Part shown: one piece after another, positions 11,073 to 22,762 of the stretch
Layout: every line of letters begins with the position of its first letter
Position numbering within the stretch: position 1 is the stretch's first letter
Origin: Cherax quadricarinatus
Lineage: Eukaryota; Arthropoda; Malacostraca; Decapoda; Parastacidae
Length of the DNA: 64,000 nt
Direction of reading: 5' to 3'
NCBI RefSeq assembly: GCF_038502225.1
Contig: NW_027195260.1
Span: forward strand, 62,001 to 126,000
The notes under the pieces: model-generated
The model's database searches: none
Told to the model about the DNA's origin: nothing
What the model saw: the letters and a program-made list of their open reading frames with translations, nothing else
Translations under genes and position numbers: made by a program

Positions 11073-11595
11073 CCCTTTGACTGTTTCGGTCGTATATATA
11101 CGTCTTACGAGCCACCATGTTTAACGTATACTCACAAATTCTAGCGGGTTCAAACCAAGCAGGAGAAAGCTGGTAGGCCCACATGTTCAAATTCAAATTC
11201 AAATTCAAAGTTTATTCTCTATAAGGATTACAATGCTGAGTTTACAGAATTTGGTTATTGTGTGGTTTACATGTAGTAAAATAATAATTACAGAGTGTAC
11301 CACTAGAACACCTAGCATGGCTAGGCATTTCGGGCAGACTTAGATTAAATCTTAAGTTTAAAATATTACAAAATTATGAGGTAAGTTGGTGTTATGGCTA
11401 AGTGACTAAATACTAGTTTGTGAGTTTAGCAATGTGAATGCTTTTGTTTTGGCACTATACATAGTTTCAGTATTGGAGTATCACAGGCCAACTTATGACT
11501 AGTTAAGATTCATTATTTTGAGATTGAGATTGATATTTCTGTTTATGGTCAAATGGGTGAGTGAAAGTGTGAACCACCAGGTGGTATTCGTATAA

Positions 11596-14547
11596 TTAGT
11601 TGACAGGGTGTATCAGGGAGATAAGATGTTTTCTGATGGTAGTTTTGAAGGTGATGAAAGTTTCTGCAGTTTTAGAATTTTCAGGTAGGGCGTTCCAGAT
11701 TTTAGGGCCTTTGACATACATTGAATTTTTGTAAAGGTTTAGTCGGACACGGGGAATGTCATAGAGATGTTTGTGTCTGGTGTTGTGCCTGTGGGTTCTG
11801 TCACAACTATCAGAAAGCATTTTAGGTCAAGGTTAATATTGGAATTTAAGGTCCTGTAGATGTATATTGCACAGTAGTAAGTGTGGATGTACTGAACAGG
11901 GAGTAAGTTTAGATCAATGAAGAGTGGGGGGGGGGGGTGTTGCCAGGGATGGGATTTAGTGATTATTCTTACTGCGGCTTTTTGTTGGGTTATTATTGGC
12001 TTTAGGTGTGTTGCTGCAGTTGAACCCCAAGCACAGATAGCATAGGTGAGGTATGGATATATAAGTGAATGGTATAGTGTGAGAAGGGCAGTTTGCGGCA
12101 CGTAGTATCGTATCTTGGAGAGGATCCCAACCGTTTTGGATACTTTTTTGGTTATGTGTTGGATATGGGTGCTGAAGTTCAGGTTGTTGTCGAGGTATAG
12201 GCCTAGGAATTTGCCCTCATTATGCCTGGCAATTGGAGTGTTGTCGATCTTAATGTTAATTTGCGCATCTCCTGCTCTGCTACCAAACATAATGTAGTAG
12301 GTTTTGTCAGCGTTAAGCATAAGTTTATTGGCTGTCATCCAAGTCGATATTTTGATCAGCTCCTCATTAACAATGGTGTTGAGGGTGGCAAGATTAGGGT
12401 GAGAGATGACATAAGTCGTGTCGTCAGCAAAGAGAATGGGGTTCAGGTGTTGAGATACGTTTGGAAGATCATTGATGTATATGAGGAAGAGCAGGGGACC
12501 AAGGACACTTCCCTGCGGAACTCCAGTATCAAGTGGCTGTGTTGTTGATGCTGTGTCTTTAATGGTGACATACTGATACCTATTAGTAAGGTAAGATTTG
12601 AAATATGCAAGCGCATGGCCTCTTATACCATAATGGTCAAGTTTGTGGAGTAGGATGCCGTGGTCTACTGTGTCAAAAGCTTTTCTTAGGTCAATAAAAA
12701 TTCCTAGTGGATATTCCTTATTTTCCAATGCTGTGTAAAGCAGATCTAGTATTTTTATGATTGCATCGTTAGTGCTTTTATTTTTCCTGAATCCAGGGGT
12801 TGAGTATGTTTTGTGCCTTTATAAATGAATATAGTCTCCTGTGCACGAGTTTCTCAAAGATATTGGATAGCAATGGTAAGTTTGATATTGGCCTATAGTT
12901 GTTTAAATCTGTAGGGTCACCACCTTTATGTATTGGTGTAACCCTTGCCGTCTTGAGTAGTTTCGGGAAGGTGCTAGTTTCTAGTGACTTGTTAAAAAGT
13001 AATGAGATAGTATGCGAGAGGACATGGGCCGCTCTCTTGTACAATAATGGTGGGACATGAGACAGATTCCCTGAGTTATTTTTAAGTGACTTTATAATCT
13101 CGGTGACTTCCGTGGGCTCAGTTGGAGCAAGATAGAAGGAATTTGGGAAATTCCCATCTAGGTAGTCCCCGGCATGGGCATTGGTACGTGGGATTTTATT
13201 GGCGAGATTAGAACCTATGGTTGAGAAGAAGTCGTTTATCTTGTTAGCTGTGTCAGTGGGTTGCAGTGGTGTTTCATTAGGTTTAGTTAGGACAATATTC
13301 TTGGTTTTTTTCAGTTTGTGGGTCCCTAGAATCTGAGAGAGTGTTTTCCAGGTCTTTTTTATATCTCCTCTTGTGTCAGTGAATCTACTGGAGTAGTATA
13401 GTTGTTTGGCTTTCTTTATTACTTTGGCAAGGACTGATGAATAGTGTTTAAGAATATCTTTGTGTATTAAGCCCTGTCTATATTGCTTTTCATATTGGTT
13501 TTTCTTATCAATGGATTTCAGAATGGTGCTGGTTAGCCATGGGCAACCAAGCCGTTTGTTTGTGATCTGTTTCGTTTTTATAGGACAATGTTTGTTGTAT
13601 AGTCTAAGTAGTTTGTTAAGAAAAATGTCTGTCCAGTCATCAATACCATTGGCCTTGGAGAATTCTGTAGGCCAGTCAGCAGTCTCTAGGTCAGCTGTGA
13701 ACTTCCTTATTGAAGCCTCATCATGGAGTCTAAATGAGACTTTGTTGTATTCAAGTGGTGGTTTACTAATGTTTGTCAAGAGGAAGGTAGGGTAGTGGTC
13801 TGTAGTGCTATCTGTGATTATCCCTGATTTAAGGGGGGCTAGTATATTGGTCCATATGTGGTCTATTATGGTTGCACTTGTTTCAGTGAGCCTGGTTGGT
13901 TTCGTTATTGTTGGTATGAGAAGTGTGTTGTTCATATTGTTGATGAAATCAGTTACAGGCTGATCATCTAGTAGGCCAAGGTTGATGTTGAAGTCTCCAG
14001 CTAAGAGAAGGTGGTGCTTATTCATTTGTCTGTTTGTTATTAGTGCCTTTAATTTCTCACTGAAATTTGGGATGTTTGTGTGGGGTATCCGGTAAATGGC
14101 ACCGATTGTTATAGGCGTCTTAAGGTTTTTTACAATAAAATTAGCAAAAATGTATTCTCCATATTCATCACTAAAGCAAGTGGTGCTAATACAAGATAAT
14201 TGGTTAGAGTAATAGATTGCAATACCACCCCCAACTTGGTATGGTCTGCAGTTGTGGACTGCTGTGTATCCTGGTAGAGGGTAGATATCTATTGTGTCCT
14301 GCTTAAGCCAGGTCTCAGTAAGAATAATGCAGGAGAAGGGTGTCTTTAGTGATTCAAGGAGTGCCAGGAGGTCATCATAGTGTTTGCTTAAGGACCTGAT
14401 GTTGTAGTTAAGTACTGATAGACTTTTAGCATTGTTTAGGATAGTGCTGGCTTGTGATGCTGTGTAGTAAAGGCAGTTACTTTCCAATAGGTTTTGATTG
14501 TGTGTCAGATTATGGAGGTTTAGATCAGGGTCAACGTGATCAATCAT
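11596..14547 (-). pseudogene. LINE-D ORF2: endonuclease and reverse transcriptase
   Basis: 14547-12778 encodes an APE-type endonuclease (LNYNIRSLSKHYDDLL, LTETWL, LLAGDFNINLG, TDHYPTFLL) and the start of RT (NYRPISNLPLLSNIFEKL). After a frameshift near 12778 the RT continues ([35 protein letters not shown], catalytic FADDT near 12425). A second frameshift near 11820 leads to the conserved C-terminus (PRVRLNLYKNSMYVKGPKIWN) and a stop at 11596. The enzyme nicks DNA and copies LINE RNA at the nick. Two frameshifts make it probably inactive. Confidence 0.85.
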
Positions 14548-14561
14548 CTTCTAGGTTTAAA

Positions 14562-14758
14562 TTATTTTTTTTTTATTATCACACTGGCCGATTCCCACCA
14601 AGGCAGGGTGGCCCGAAAAAGAAAAACTTTCACCATCATTCACTCCATCACTGTCTTGCCAGAAGGGTGCTTTACACTACAGTTTTTAAACTGCAACATT
14701 AACACCCCTCCTTCAGAGTGCAGGCACTGTACTTCCCATCTCCAGGACTCAAGTCCTG
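14562..14758 (-). mobile_element. 5'-truncated RTE 3' tail inside LINE-D
   Basis: Matches the 3' UTR of the RTE elements (43135-43320, 24745-24930), including the GGCCACCCTGCCTTGGTGGG block on the minus strand, and ends in an A/T-rich tail at the low-coordinate side. It sits between ORF1 and ORF2 of LINE-D; a dead-on-arrival insertion. Confidence 0.85.
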
Positions 14759-14911
14759 GTTATTATTATGGTTATTTATATCCTGAGTTGTGTGTTGAGT
14801 TTTAGTACTGATATCTGTAGTGGTGGGAAGTTTGGACAAGTATATAGCTATAGCATTTTGGTCATGTAGAGTATAGTCACTAATACACATAATGAAGTTG
14901 GTGTTGTCTAT

Positions 14912-16320
14912 GTGTTGTGCTGGAATGAGCTAAAGTACAACTAGGTATAAACTAATAATATAAAAATACAAATTAAAAATAGCACAAGACTCTCACTTGT
15001 AATTGCACTAAGGTCTAATGTAATGACTTTGGTATAGTCTATGTATTGAGCTAGAATGAGCTATAGTACAACTAGGTTTAATCTAATAATATAAAAATAC
15101 AAATTAAAAATAGCACCAGGCTCTCACTAGTAATTGCACTATGGTCTAATATAATGAATTTGTTATTGACTATGTATTGAGCTAGAATGAGCTATAGTAC
15201 AACTGAGTTTAATCTAATGATATAAAAAAGGCACAAGACTCTCAGTTGTAATTGCACTAAGGTGTTATATAAGTTGTTTACAAGAATTAGAGTATAACTA
15301 GATTTAAATTGACAAGATAAAATATACAAGTTAAGGTAGCAAAAGAATAAAAAAAGTAGAAAAAAAATATATGAGGTAGTTGGTACTAGTTAGCAAAAGA
15401 TAGTTAAGGGCCTTGAACAATAATATAATTGAAATATACACTAATTGCACACACAATATAGTCACTAAGATATGAAAACAATCTTAGAGTAGGACTTATA
15501 ATATAAACTTATAATATAAAAATACAAATTGAAATGGTACTTGCAATTGCACTAGAGTCTGGTATATGTTGTTGACAAGATCAAGAGTATAACTAGATTT
15601 AAATTGACAAAATAAAATTCACAATTAAAGTACCAAAAGAATAATAAGTAAAAAATAACAATGGCAATGTCTTGGTTATAATATGATAGTAAGATGGTAG
15701 ACAGGTACACAGGTACAAAGGATAATATAAAGGTTGGAGTTGAATATACAAACTTGAAAATTTGGCAACAAAATGTTATGGGAAGTATAAAATAATGATT
15801 AATGTACAAAAGTAAAATTGACTGGTAGTAAATATGGTGTTTAATAAAATTTTAGTAAGTAATAATGATTACAAAAAAAGTGAATAAGTAATGTTTATTT
15901 CATTCAATATTGCACTGGTAGTTATACTTGAGGTTATTTGGCAGTACAAGGTAATTAAGAGTACTCTAAGATAGTAAATGTGGTATTAAAACAGGTTAAG
16001 GTAATTAGACAAGTAATGGTAATTAAATGATGTCAAAAATGTTAAGAGTAAATTGTATTGATAGTAAAAATGGTAATTATTAATTTTAGTAAGTAATATC
16101 AATTGATAGCATTTAAAAAAATATGAGGTAGTAATATGGACAGAGAAAGTATCCATTCAGCTAATATTTAAGCAAACAATAGTAAATAAGAAAATTACAT
16201 AAGGTGACTTATGCTTACTAGTAAAATCACAAAATGAGGTAGTTGATTATTTAATTACTAAGAGATTGTACTATGAAATTTGAACAATAATGGAGCAAAA
16301 CATACACTACATTACGTAGG
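14912..16320. repeat. AT-rich degenerate tandem repeats between LINE-D ORF1 and ORF2
   Basis: Units of about 125-130 bp starting near 14917, 15041 and 15173 share TGAGCT, GTACAACTA, TAATCTAAT and TAATTGCACTA blocks. A second period of about 290 bp (GAGTATAACTAGATTTAAATTGAC near 15290 and 15585) continues with decay. No coding frame. Unusual for the inter-ORF region of a LINE, normally short. Confidence 0.6.
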
Positions 16321-16339
16321 CTTTTAGGTTGGACATTGT

Positions 16340-17175
16340 TTAGTTATTCTCTGTAAGATTAGTATCCCTGAGAAATCGTGATAGATCATTCTCGTTCGTG
16401 ATTGTGTACAGTTGACCTACATTTGTTTTCCTAACTAGAATTTTCCCATCCCGTGTGAAGCATTGGTGTATTGTGTCATTATTCTCCCTCTTAAGTTTTC
16501 TGACTCTATACAGGAGGTTCTGACGTTTTTTGGTAAGACACTCGTTTATGTATACCTCTTTCTTTACTTTAATAGATGCAATAATTAAGTCTTTTTTCCT
16601 GTCATGTGAGTGGAATCTAAGCATAACACTTTTTCTACCATGGGATCCTAGTAACCTGGCTTCTTTTATTTCTGACTCTGGTACAATAACACTTGTTTGG
16701 TCCTTTATGATCTGCAGAGTAATTTCTTTACTGTTTGTTTGGTTCATATCACTGGGAAAAAGTGGACTGTTAACTATTACTGCGTCCGATAGTTTATCTT
16801 GTTCAGTTTTATCTTCTTGGAGAGCAAAGTAGTCACTGAACTGGTTATCTAAGTTGTTCTTCCATTCTTTTACTGCTTCTTCAACCTTTGTATTAAGAGA
16901 TATTATTTGTTGGGTATGGCTATCTATGACTGGATGGTCTTGTCACAGTTGGTCATTCCTGGTGTTGACAACTTTTGTTCAAGACTGAGGATTTTGTTCT
17001 CGAGTTGTGTCATCCTGGTGTCTTGTTTTGTTAGTGTCTCTCGAAGATTCATATTTTCAATAACTAAGGTGGAGATGCATGTCTTTAGGGTATATGGATC
17101 GTTGGTCATACCTGGGAGACTACTTGGTAGGTTGAATCTGGGGAAGAGAGGGGAGGATGGGCTGGTGGCAGCCAT
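16340..17175 (-). pseudogene. LINE-D ORF1 protein (coiled coil plus RNA-binding type)
   Basis: 17175-16924 begins MAATSPSSPLFPRFNLP and has a heptad-like stretch (LENKILSLEQKL). After a frameshift near 16924 the second part (to 16340) has KEARLLGSHGRKSVMLRF, VYINECLTKKRQNLLYRVRKL and FTRDGKILVRK, like the RRM/C-terminal domains of L1-type ORF1 proteins that bind LINE RNA. One frameshift splits it. Confidence 0.65.
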
Positions 17176-18065
17176 GTTTGTTGTTATTGTTGTGGTGTCG
17201 CCTTGAGTGATGGTGAGAGGGGTGGTTGCTGGGCCGGCGTGCTCCTGGCTACACTTGTTGAATAGTTGATTTTTCGGTGTTTTCTTGCTGGCCTTGGTGC
17301 TGTTTCCTCAGATTGCGCCTCATAATACTACAGGAATTGTTGTAGTTAAGAAGAAGTTGTAGTTATACAAAGCTTAGGGTTACGTTGTTTGGCTGGCAGC
17401 GGGGTGTTGCTTTCGGTTTGTGGGCAGTCTTCCTTTAATCTCTATTATTTTTGATTTGTAGGTTTCACTGTTGGTAATCTTTGGTCATTCTGGGTGCTAC
17501 ATTGGGTAGTGCAGTTTTGCTTGTAACTAGGTCATCATAGGAGCATTGGTGGCTCTGATAGTTGGAGAAAAGTACGGAGCTTGGAGGTCGCTGCTGCCGC
17601 TGCCACTGCCGGAGAATGCCTGTGAGAGAATGGGTCTGTGTGGTCAGTGTGCACCATATAAAAAAAAATCCTGCAGCATGCAGTGCATAATGAGAAAAAA
17701 CTCCGACCATTTTTTTTAATTAAAATGCCGACTTTGTGGTCTATTTTTATATAGTATTTATGATTGTATTCTCATTTTCTTGGTCTCATTTAATAGAATA
17801 AAAATATATTATAGAAATAGATATTATTTTGATTTTTACTATGAAAAGAACCTTGAAATGGAGCTCAAGGAAGGGGAAATGTTTGATTTTTGCCGATGTT
17901 CGAAAGTAAACAAATGATGTCATTTTCCAATAAATGTCCAAGTACAGGTCCTCCATCACAAATCCGGCATCATTGGGACCTGGAGTGTGCCAGATTACTG
18001 AGTTTGCCGGATTACAGAGTGGTTAGGTTAGAATACACCTAATAAAATTAACCAACTTGACTTAC

Positions 18066-19590
18066 ACAAAGTTCATTGAACATCGGCAAAAATCAAACAT
18101 TTCCGCTACTTTGAGCTCAATTTCAAGGTACTTTTCATCATGAAAGCAATCAAAATCATGTCTATTTCTATAATATATTTTCCATTCTATCAAATGAGAC
18201 CAAAAAAGAAACAAGAATACAACCATAAAAACCATGCGAAAATATACCGCAAAGAGGCGGCTAATGGCTGAGAAGTGAACTCCCTTATTTATCGTCCGTC
18301 TTTTTTATTTTTGTTTTATGTTACGAAGCATCTTTCCATCATACATTGCCCAAGTTTCAATGAGATAGTCCAACAAACAACCGAGAAAAGAAAAATATTT
18401 ACCAAAAATCATATATGGCAAGCCCAAGCCAGGTACTGGAAATAAGTCACTTTGACTTTTTTGGGTTTATTCTAGGTTCTCTATACATATGCTGCTATAT
18501 ATGATAATCTTTGTAACTGTATTTGTGTATACCTGAATAAACTTAATTATTTACTTACTTCTAGTCTGTCGACTGAGTACAAGAAACCAACCATTCACTT
18601 ATTTCAGCTATCCAATAAAGTTTCAAAATAGGGTCCAGAATAAACAATGCAGACATTCCTGGCACTAAAATAACATTTTCTCTGTTCATTAGTCATGGCT
18701 ACAGGGTCCTCTTATATTACTCTTGCTTACCATTTGGAATTTTTATTCACAAAAAAATAGAAGATTTACTGTTATGAAGACTGCTGCATTATTGTAATTG
18801 TATAAATAATGTCAACCCATTCTTGACTCCGTATTGGAATTTGGACTGGTAGGCGAACAGATATTGGATGGTGACGTCATTTGTTTACTCTTGAGCTTCA
18901 CTAAAGAATAGAACATTTTCGCTACTGTGAGCGCAATTTCAAGGTACTTTTCGTCATGAAAGCAATCAAAATCATATCTATTTCTGTAATATATCTTTCA
19001 TTCTATCAAATGAGACCGAGAAAACGAGAATATAAGCATAAAAACCGTACAAAAATGTACCGCTAAGCGGCCGCTAATGGCTGAGAAGTGAACTCCGCTA
19101 TTTATGGTCTGATTTCTTTCATTTTTGGTGTACATTAAGAAGTATCTTTCCATCATACATTGCCCAAGTTTCAATAAGATAACCCAACAAACAATTGAGA
19201 AAATGACAACAATAATAATAATAATAATAACTTTATTTACTACATGTACATGTACAAGGTATACAGGCCTAGCTGACATCAGTGACATACTACTGTATAG
19301 AAAGCTGCTTGTTATGCAGAGTATTTCAAGCAAATTAGGCCAGTGTCCCAGGATAACGCCTACACCAGTCGGCTAACACCCAGGTATCCATTTACTGATG
19401 GGTGAGCATAGACAACAGGTGTAAAGAAACACGCCTAATGTTTCTACCCTGGCTGGGAATCGAATATTTGCCAAAAAATCATATACACGTATGGCTAACC
19501 CAAACCTGGTACTAGAAATAAGCCACGTTGACTTTTTTGGTTTATCCTAGGTTCTCTACACATATGCTGCTATGTGTGACAATCTATATA
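18066..19590. repeat. tandem duplication of P-type sequence inside M2
   Basis: 18066-18560 and 18885-19590 repeat each other (shared blocks GCAATCAAAATCAT, GGCTGAGAAGTGAACTCC and CATCATACATTGCCCAAG); the second copy is lengthened by a SINE at about 19207-19468. The sequence is related in inverted orientation to P6 (35000-35200). Confidence 0.7.
19207..19468 (-). mobile_element. tRNA-derived SINE
   Basis: On the minus strand a B-box-like TTCGATTCCCAGCC (19464-19451) is followed by about 200 bp of body and an (ATT)n tail at 19207-19230. The matching duplicate at 18400 lacks it, so the borders are visible. Its middle (ACCTGGGTGTTAGCCGACTG) is shared with the SINE trapped in T3, T4 and T7. Confidence 0.75.
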
Positions 19591-20548
19591 GAGAAAATAA
19601 CTTTTTTTGTTTCAGGTTTATGGTGCAGTACGAGTGTATATCACAGTTAGCCCTGTGCTATACTCCGTTTTCTCTAATATAAGCCCCAAGACAGGGATAG
19701 GAGAATGATATTTGTATACCATATCCTCTTCATACCTCTGTCGAACTGCTCGGTATTATGTCAAATATTATTTATTCTGGAGTATTTAACATGTTTTATG
19801 TTATTTATATTATTTTTTATGTCATATTAGATCAATTGTGATAGGCAAATAAGCTGTAGTGTTGATATTAGCGTAATAATAAAGCATATTCTCCTGCATC
19901 ATGAGACTGAGCTCATGGCAACCGACAGTGGCTTCAAAGCCACCTTATCTTTAATGGATAATGTACTGTGTAGGTGCTTTACATAATGAGAAGCATTTCT
20001 TTTATTCATTGGAACCATGACTAGGACTAAAAGTAAGCAGGTTATAACAATAAATGGAGAAAAAGAAATTGGAATGACTTGTGCAGCAAGTAGCGCCACC
20101 AAACAGTATCAGCAGGTTGATGTGGTGACCCTGGAAATTTGAAATTATGCTAGCCAAAATTAGTGCCGAATAACTGAAGGAACCGAATAACTGATTGCCG
20201 GATTTGTGATGGCGGACTTGTACCCATTCTAATATGCTGTCATGAATGGGTTCACATTATTTGTACAATTATTACAATATTTCAGTAGTCTGCATAACAG
20301 TAAATCTTCTATTTTTTGTTTGAATAAAAATTCAAAATAGAAAGCAAGAGTAATATCAGAGATGCCTGGAGATGTGACTGATGAACAAAGAAAATGTTAT
20401 TTTTGAGCCAGGAATGTCTGCATTGTTCATTCTGGACCTTATTTTGAAATTGTCATATTTTTTAACCTGTAAATGGTCCAAGCAGATCTACATTCACATG
20501 TGTAGTGCTCCAAAAGTAGATCTATGTTTTTTAACATATTTTCAAATA

Positions 20549-21370
20549 CAGTGGTCCCTCGCTTTTCGTAGTTCTCGGCAATTGTAAATTTCGCCAATCA
20601 TAGGGGTATTTTCATATAAACATGGACTCGCTTTTCATAGGTTGACTCGTGAATAGTAGTTCGTCCGGGACGCGTACGCACGGTGTGAGCCGGGGCGGCC
20701 TCCCTACCCAGCCAGTCTGGCATTGTTTACCAGTGAGTGAAGGTCCCCTCAAGTGCTCCTACGAAATATTTCATAATCCACTCATTTTAGTGCTTCCAAT
20801 TACTAAATAAGCTACCATGGCTCCAAAGAAATCTCTTAGTGCCAAGCCTGTGGTAAAGAAGGTGAGAAATATGTACAGTGACAAAGTCTTGGGCCATTTT
20901 CGGGAAGTGTTAAAGAGACGCCAGAAACAGAGCTCTCTCCACAGTTACTTTGCGAGACAGGACTAGAGTGACTCTCAAGGTGGTCCTAGTGGCATTAAGA
21001 AACAGAGAAGAGAAGCAACCCCAGAGAAGCAATTGGTACCTGAGGTGTTGCTGGAAGGGGATTCCCCTTCCAAACTGTAAACAATCCAATCTCTCTCCTC
21101 CTCCAGTCTCCCAGACACTAAGAAGAATCTCCAATAAAGGTAAGTGTTATGCTGTTAATGTTTCATTCATCATTTCCCATTGTATTGTTTATGTACTATA
21201 TGTATATTTCATGGAAAATTATTTTTTTTGTTTTAATACTTCTGGGTGTCAGGAACGGATTAATTGTATTTACATTATTTCTTATGGGGAAAATTGATTC
21301 GCAAATCGTAAATTTCGTTTATAGTAACAGCTCCAGGAACGGATTAATTACTAAAAACGAGGGACCACTG
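20549..21370 (+). mobile_element. pogo/Tigger internal-deletion element T2
   Basis: TA at 20547-20548 and 21371-21372; ends CAGTGGTCCCTCGC and GAGGGACCACTG. This subfamily has TCCCTC rather than ACCCCC in its ends, as in T9. It holds only the two ends of a transposase gene. Confidence 0.9.
20818..21080 (+). pseudogene. T2 transposase remnant (N- and C-terminal ends fused)
   Basis: Starts MAPKKSLSAKPVVKKVRN and jumps to VLGHFREVLKRRQKQSSL, then a stop (20964) inside the ARQD region, with the C-terminal GDSPSK-like end up to a stop at 21080. Same deletion logic as T1, with a different breakpoint. Confidence 0.75.
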
Positions 21371-21503
21371 TATAACAAAAAAAAAAGTAGATCAGAGTTT
21401 TTTAAACATTTTCAAATGTAAAAAAAAAAAAAGATCTACTTTTTTTACATACTTTCAAATGTTGAAAAAACGTATATATACGTTTGGACCGTTTATGGGT
21501 TAA

Positions 21504-21882
21504 TTTTTGTGAAATTGGCCAAATTGTAAATTTCTGACCACGTTATTGGGTAGTTGAAATTAGTAAATGGGCAGTTTCTTGTACTCATTCGATAGAAAAA
21601 ATGGAGTTCTAAAGAAATAGCTATGAGTTTGGTCGACTGAAACAATGGAATTAGCTGAAAATAGGGCTTAAGGTGGGCGAAATCGCCGATTTTTTTAAAT
21701 ATCGCCGAGGTTGCTAACTTTGTGAGAGTGTAATTCCGTCAGTTTTTCATCAAATTTCGTTCTTTTGGCGTCATTACAATAGGGAAAAGATTCTCTATCA
21801 TAAGAAAAAAAATTTTTTGGGGGGGGGAAATTTTGCGACACCAGGAGACACCTTAGGATTGGGGGTTGCGACAGTCAAGGGG
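21504..21882. other. P2 right end
   Basis: P-type sequence matching the left part of P6 (34400-34700) in inverted orientation, with A and G runs at 21805-21835. No gene. Confidence 0.7.
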
Positions 21883-22575
21883 CTAAATAGGCATAATTTT
21901 ATGTTGAATTTGTCTAAATGTGAATTTGGCCAAGCAAAAATTAAATACTTGGGATTTCGAATTGGACAAGGAGAAGTTGGTCCTTTGAACCCCAAAGTAA
22001 AAGCCCTCTTAGAATTTCCTACCCCTAAGGATAGGAAAAGTGTAGCCAGATTTTTAGGAGTTGCCGGTTACTACCATCGTTTTTGTCCAAATTTTGCACA
22101 GGTAGCCTTTCCCCTAACCGAATTAACAAGTCCAATTACAAAGTTCTTATGGACTCCGGACTTTGAAGTTGCCTTTAACCACTTGAAAAGGTTACTATTT
22201 TCTTCCCCAGTATTACTAAGTCCTGATTTCAACAAACCATTCCACTTACAAATAGATGCAAGTACATATACTTTGGGAGCTGCATTGTTACAGAAGACTC
22301 CAAATTCTGACTTATTACAACCTGTTTCTTATTTTTCTTCAAAGTTAAAGAAACACCAAATTCATTACTCAACTATAGAAAAAGAAGCCTTAGCTCTGGT
22401 TGTATCCCTAGAGAATTTTGATGTATATTTAGGTTCTTCTCCCCATCAGATATCGGTGTACTCTGGTCACAATCCTTTGACCTTTATAAATGCTATGAAA
22501 TCGAAGAATGTTACAATACTTCATTGGGCTTTAAGAAAACAAAATCTCATTGCTGATACCCTCTCTAGACCCTGA
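21883..22575 (+). pseudogene. Gypsy-A RT C-terminal half and RNase H
   Basis: Continues the RT broken at 11072: NLSKCEFGQAKIKYLGFRIG, RFLGVAGYYHRFCPNFA (thumb), then RNase H with LQIDAST (first Asp) and STIEKEALALVVSLENF (Glu). The expected TDH motif reads SGH (VYSGHNPLTF), so a catalytic Asp is replaced by Gly. Ends IADTLSRP then a stop at 22575; nothing coding follows, so RNase H is the last pol domain, as expected if integrase is upstream. Uninterrupted over 230 codons. Confidence 0.9.
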
Positions 22576-22750
22576 GATTCTTTACTAATATACCTTTACT
22601 TTAACAGTGTGAGTTGGTACTCGTTATGGTCATCTATGTAGTGGAGAAAATGTGGAGCTGATGTAGGACTTCAGTCTATGTTACAACCGTTGCTACTACC
22701 ACTTTTGCTACCCACCACCAAGAGTACAAGTCCCTGGTGACCGTCAGTCG

Positions 22751-22762
22751 TGACGGGGGAGG
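22751..22762 (+). promoter_or_regulatory. Gypsy-A polypurine tract
   Basis: GACGGGGGAGG stands directly before TGTTACAC, the predicted 3' LTR start. It would prime plus-strand DNA synthesis. Confidence 0.7.

Larger units (their letters stand above)
11185..17620 (-). mobile_element. LINE-D: non-LTR retrotransposon of the CR1/Jockey group
   Basis: The 3' end is a short (TTTGAA)n-type tail at 11187-11210, then a 3' UTR up to 11595, ORF2 (11596-14547), an unusually long repeat-rich inter-ORF region and ORF1 (16340-17175); the 5' end is near 17620, where P2 sequence resumes (GAGAATGGGTCTGTGTGG). Other copies: 31990-32695, 39085-39845 and 63858-64000. The APE endonuclease, RT type and lack of RNase H fit L2/Daphne-like lineages; a tree is needed to decide. 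Confidence 0.8.
17946..20220. mobile_element. TA-site DNA transposon M2, non-autonomous
   Basis: Ends CAGGTCCTCCATCACAAA and, reverse-complemented, CAAGTCCGCCATCACAAA, followed on both sides by TCCGGCA; TA at 17944-17945 and 20221-20222. The TIR style fits pogo/mariner. No transposase. Its interior is mainly a tandem duplication of P-type piggyBac-like sequence (18066-19590) with a SINE. Inserted in P2. Confidence 0.75.
20466..21499. mobile_element. piggyBac-like element P4
   Basis: TTAA at 20462-20465 and 21500-21503; ends CCTGTAAATGGTCC and, reverse-complemented, CCCATAAACGGTCC. It contains T2; without it the element is about 210 bp. The same end type bounds P7 (43360-47306), so P4 and P7 are one subfamily, different from P1/P2/P6. 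Inserted in P2. Confidence 0.8.
11073..21882. mobile_element. piggyBac-like element P2, filled with younger insertions
   Basis: Ends CCCTTTGACTGTTTCGG (left) and, reverse-complemented, CCCCTTGACTGTCGC (right), flanked by CTAA at 11069-11072 and 21883-21886. Removing 11073-21882 plus one CTAA restores the RT frame of Gypsy-A. P2's own sequence is 11073-11184, about 17621-17945, 20223-20461 and 21504-21882, together about 1.06 kb, close to the 1,073 bp of uninterrupted relative P6. The rest is LINE-D, element M2 and P4 with T2. CTAA rather than TTAA as target is unusual. Confidence 0.8.
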
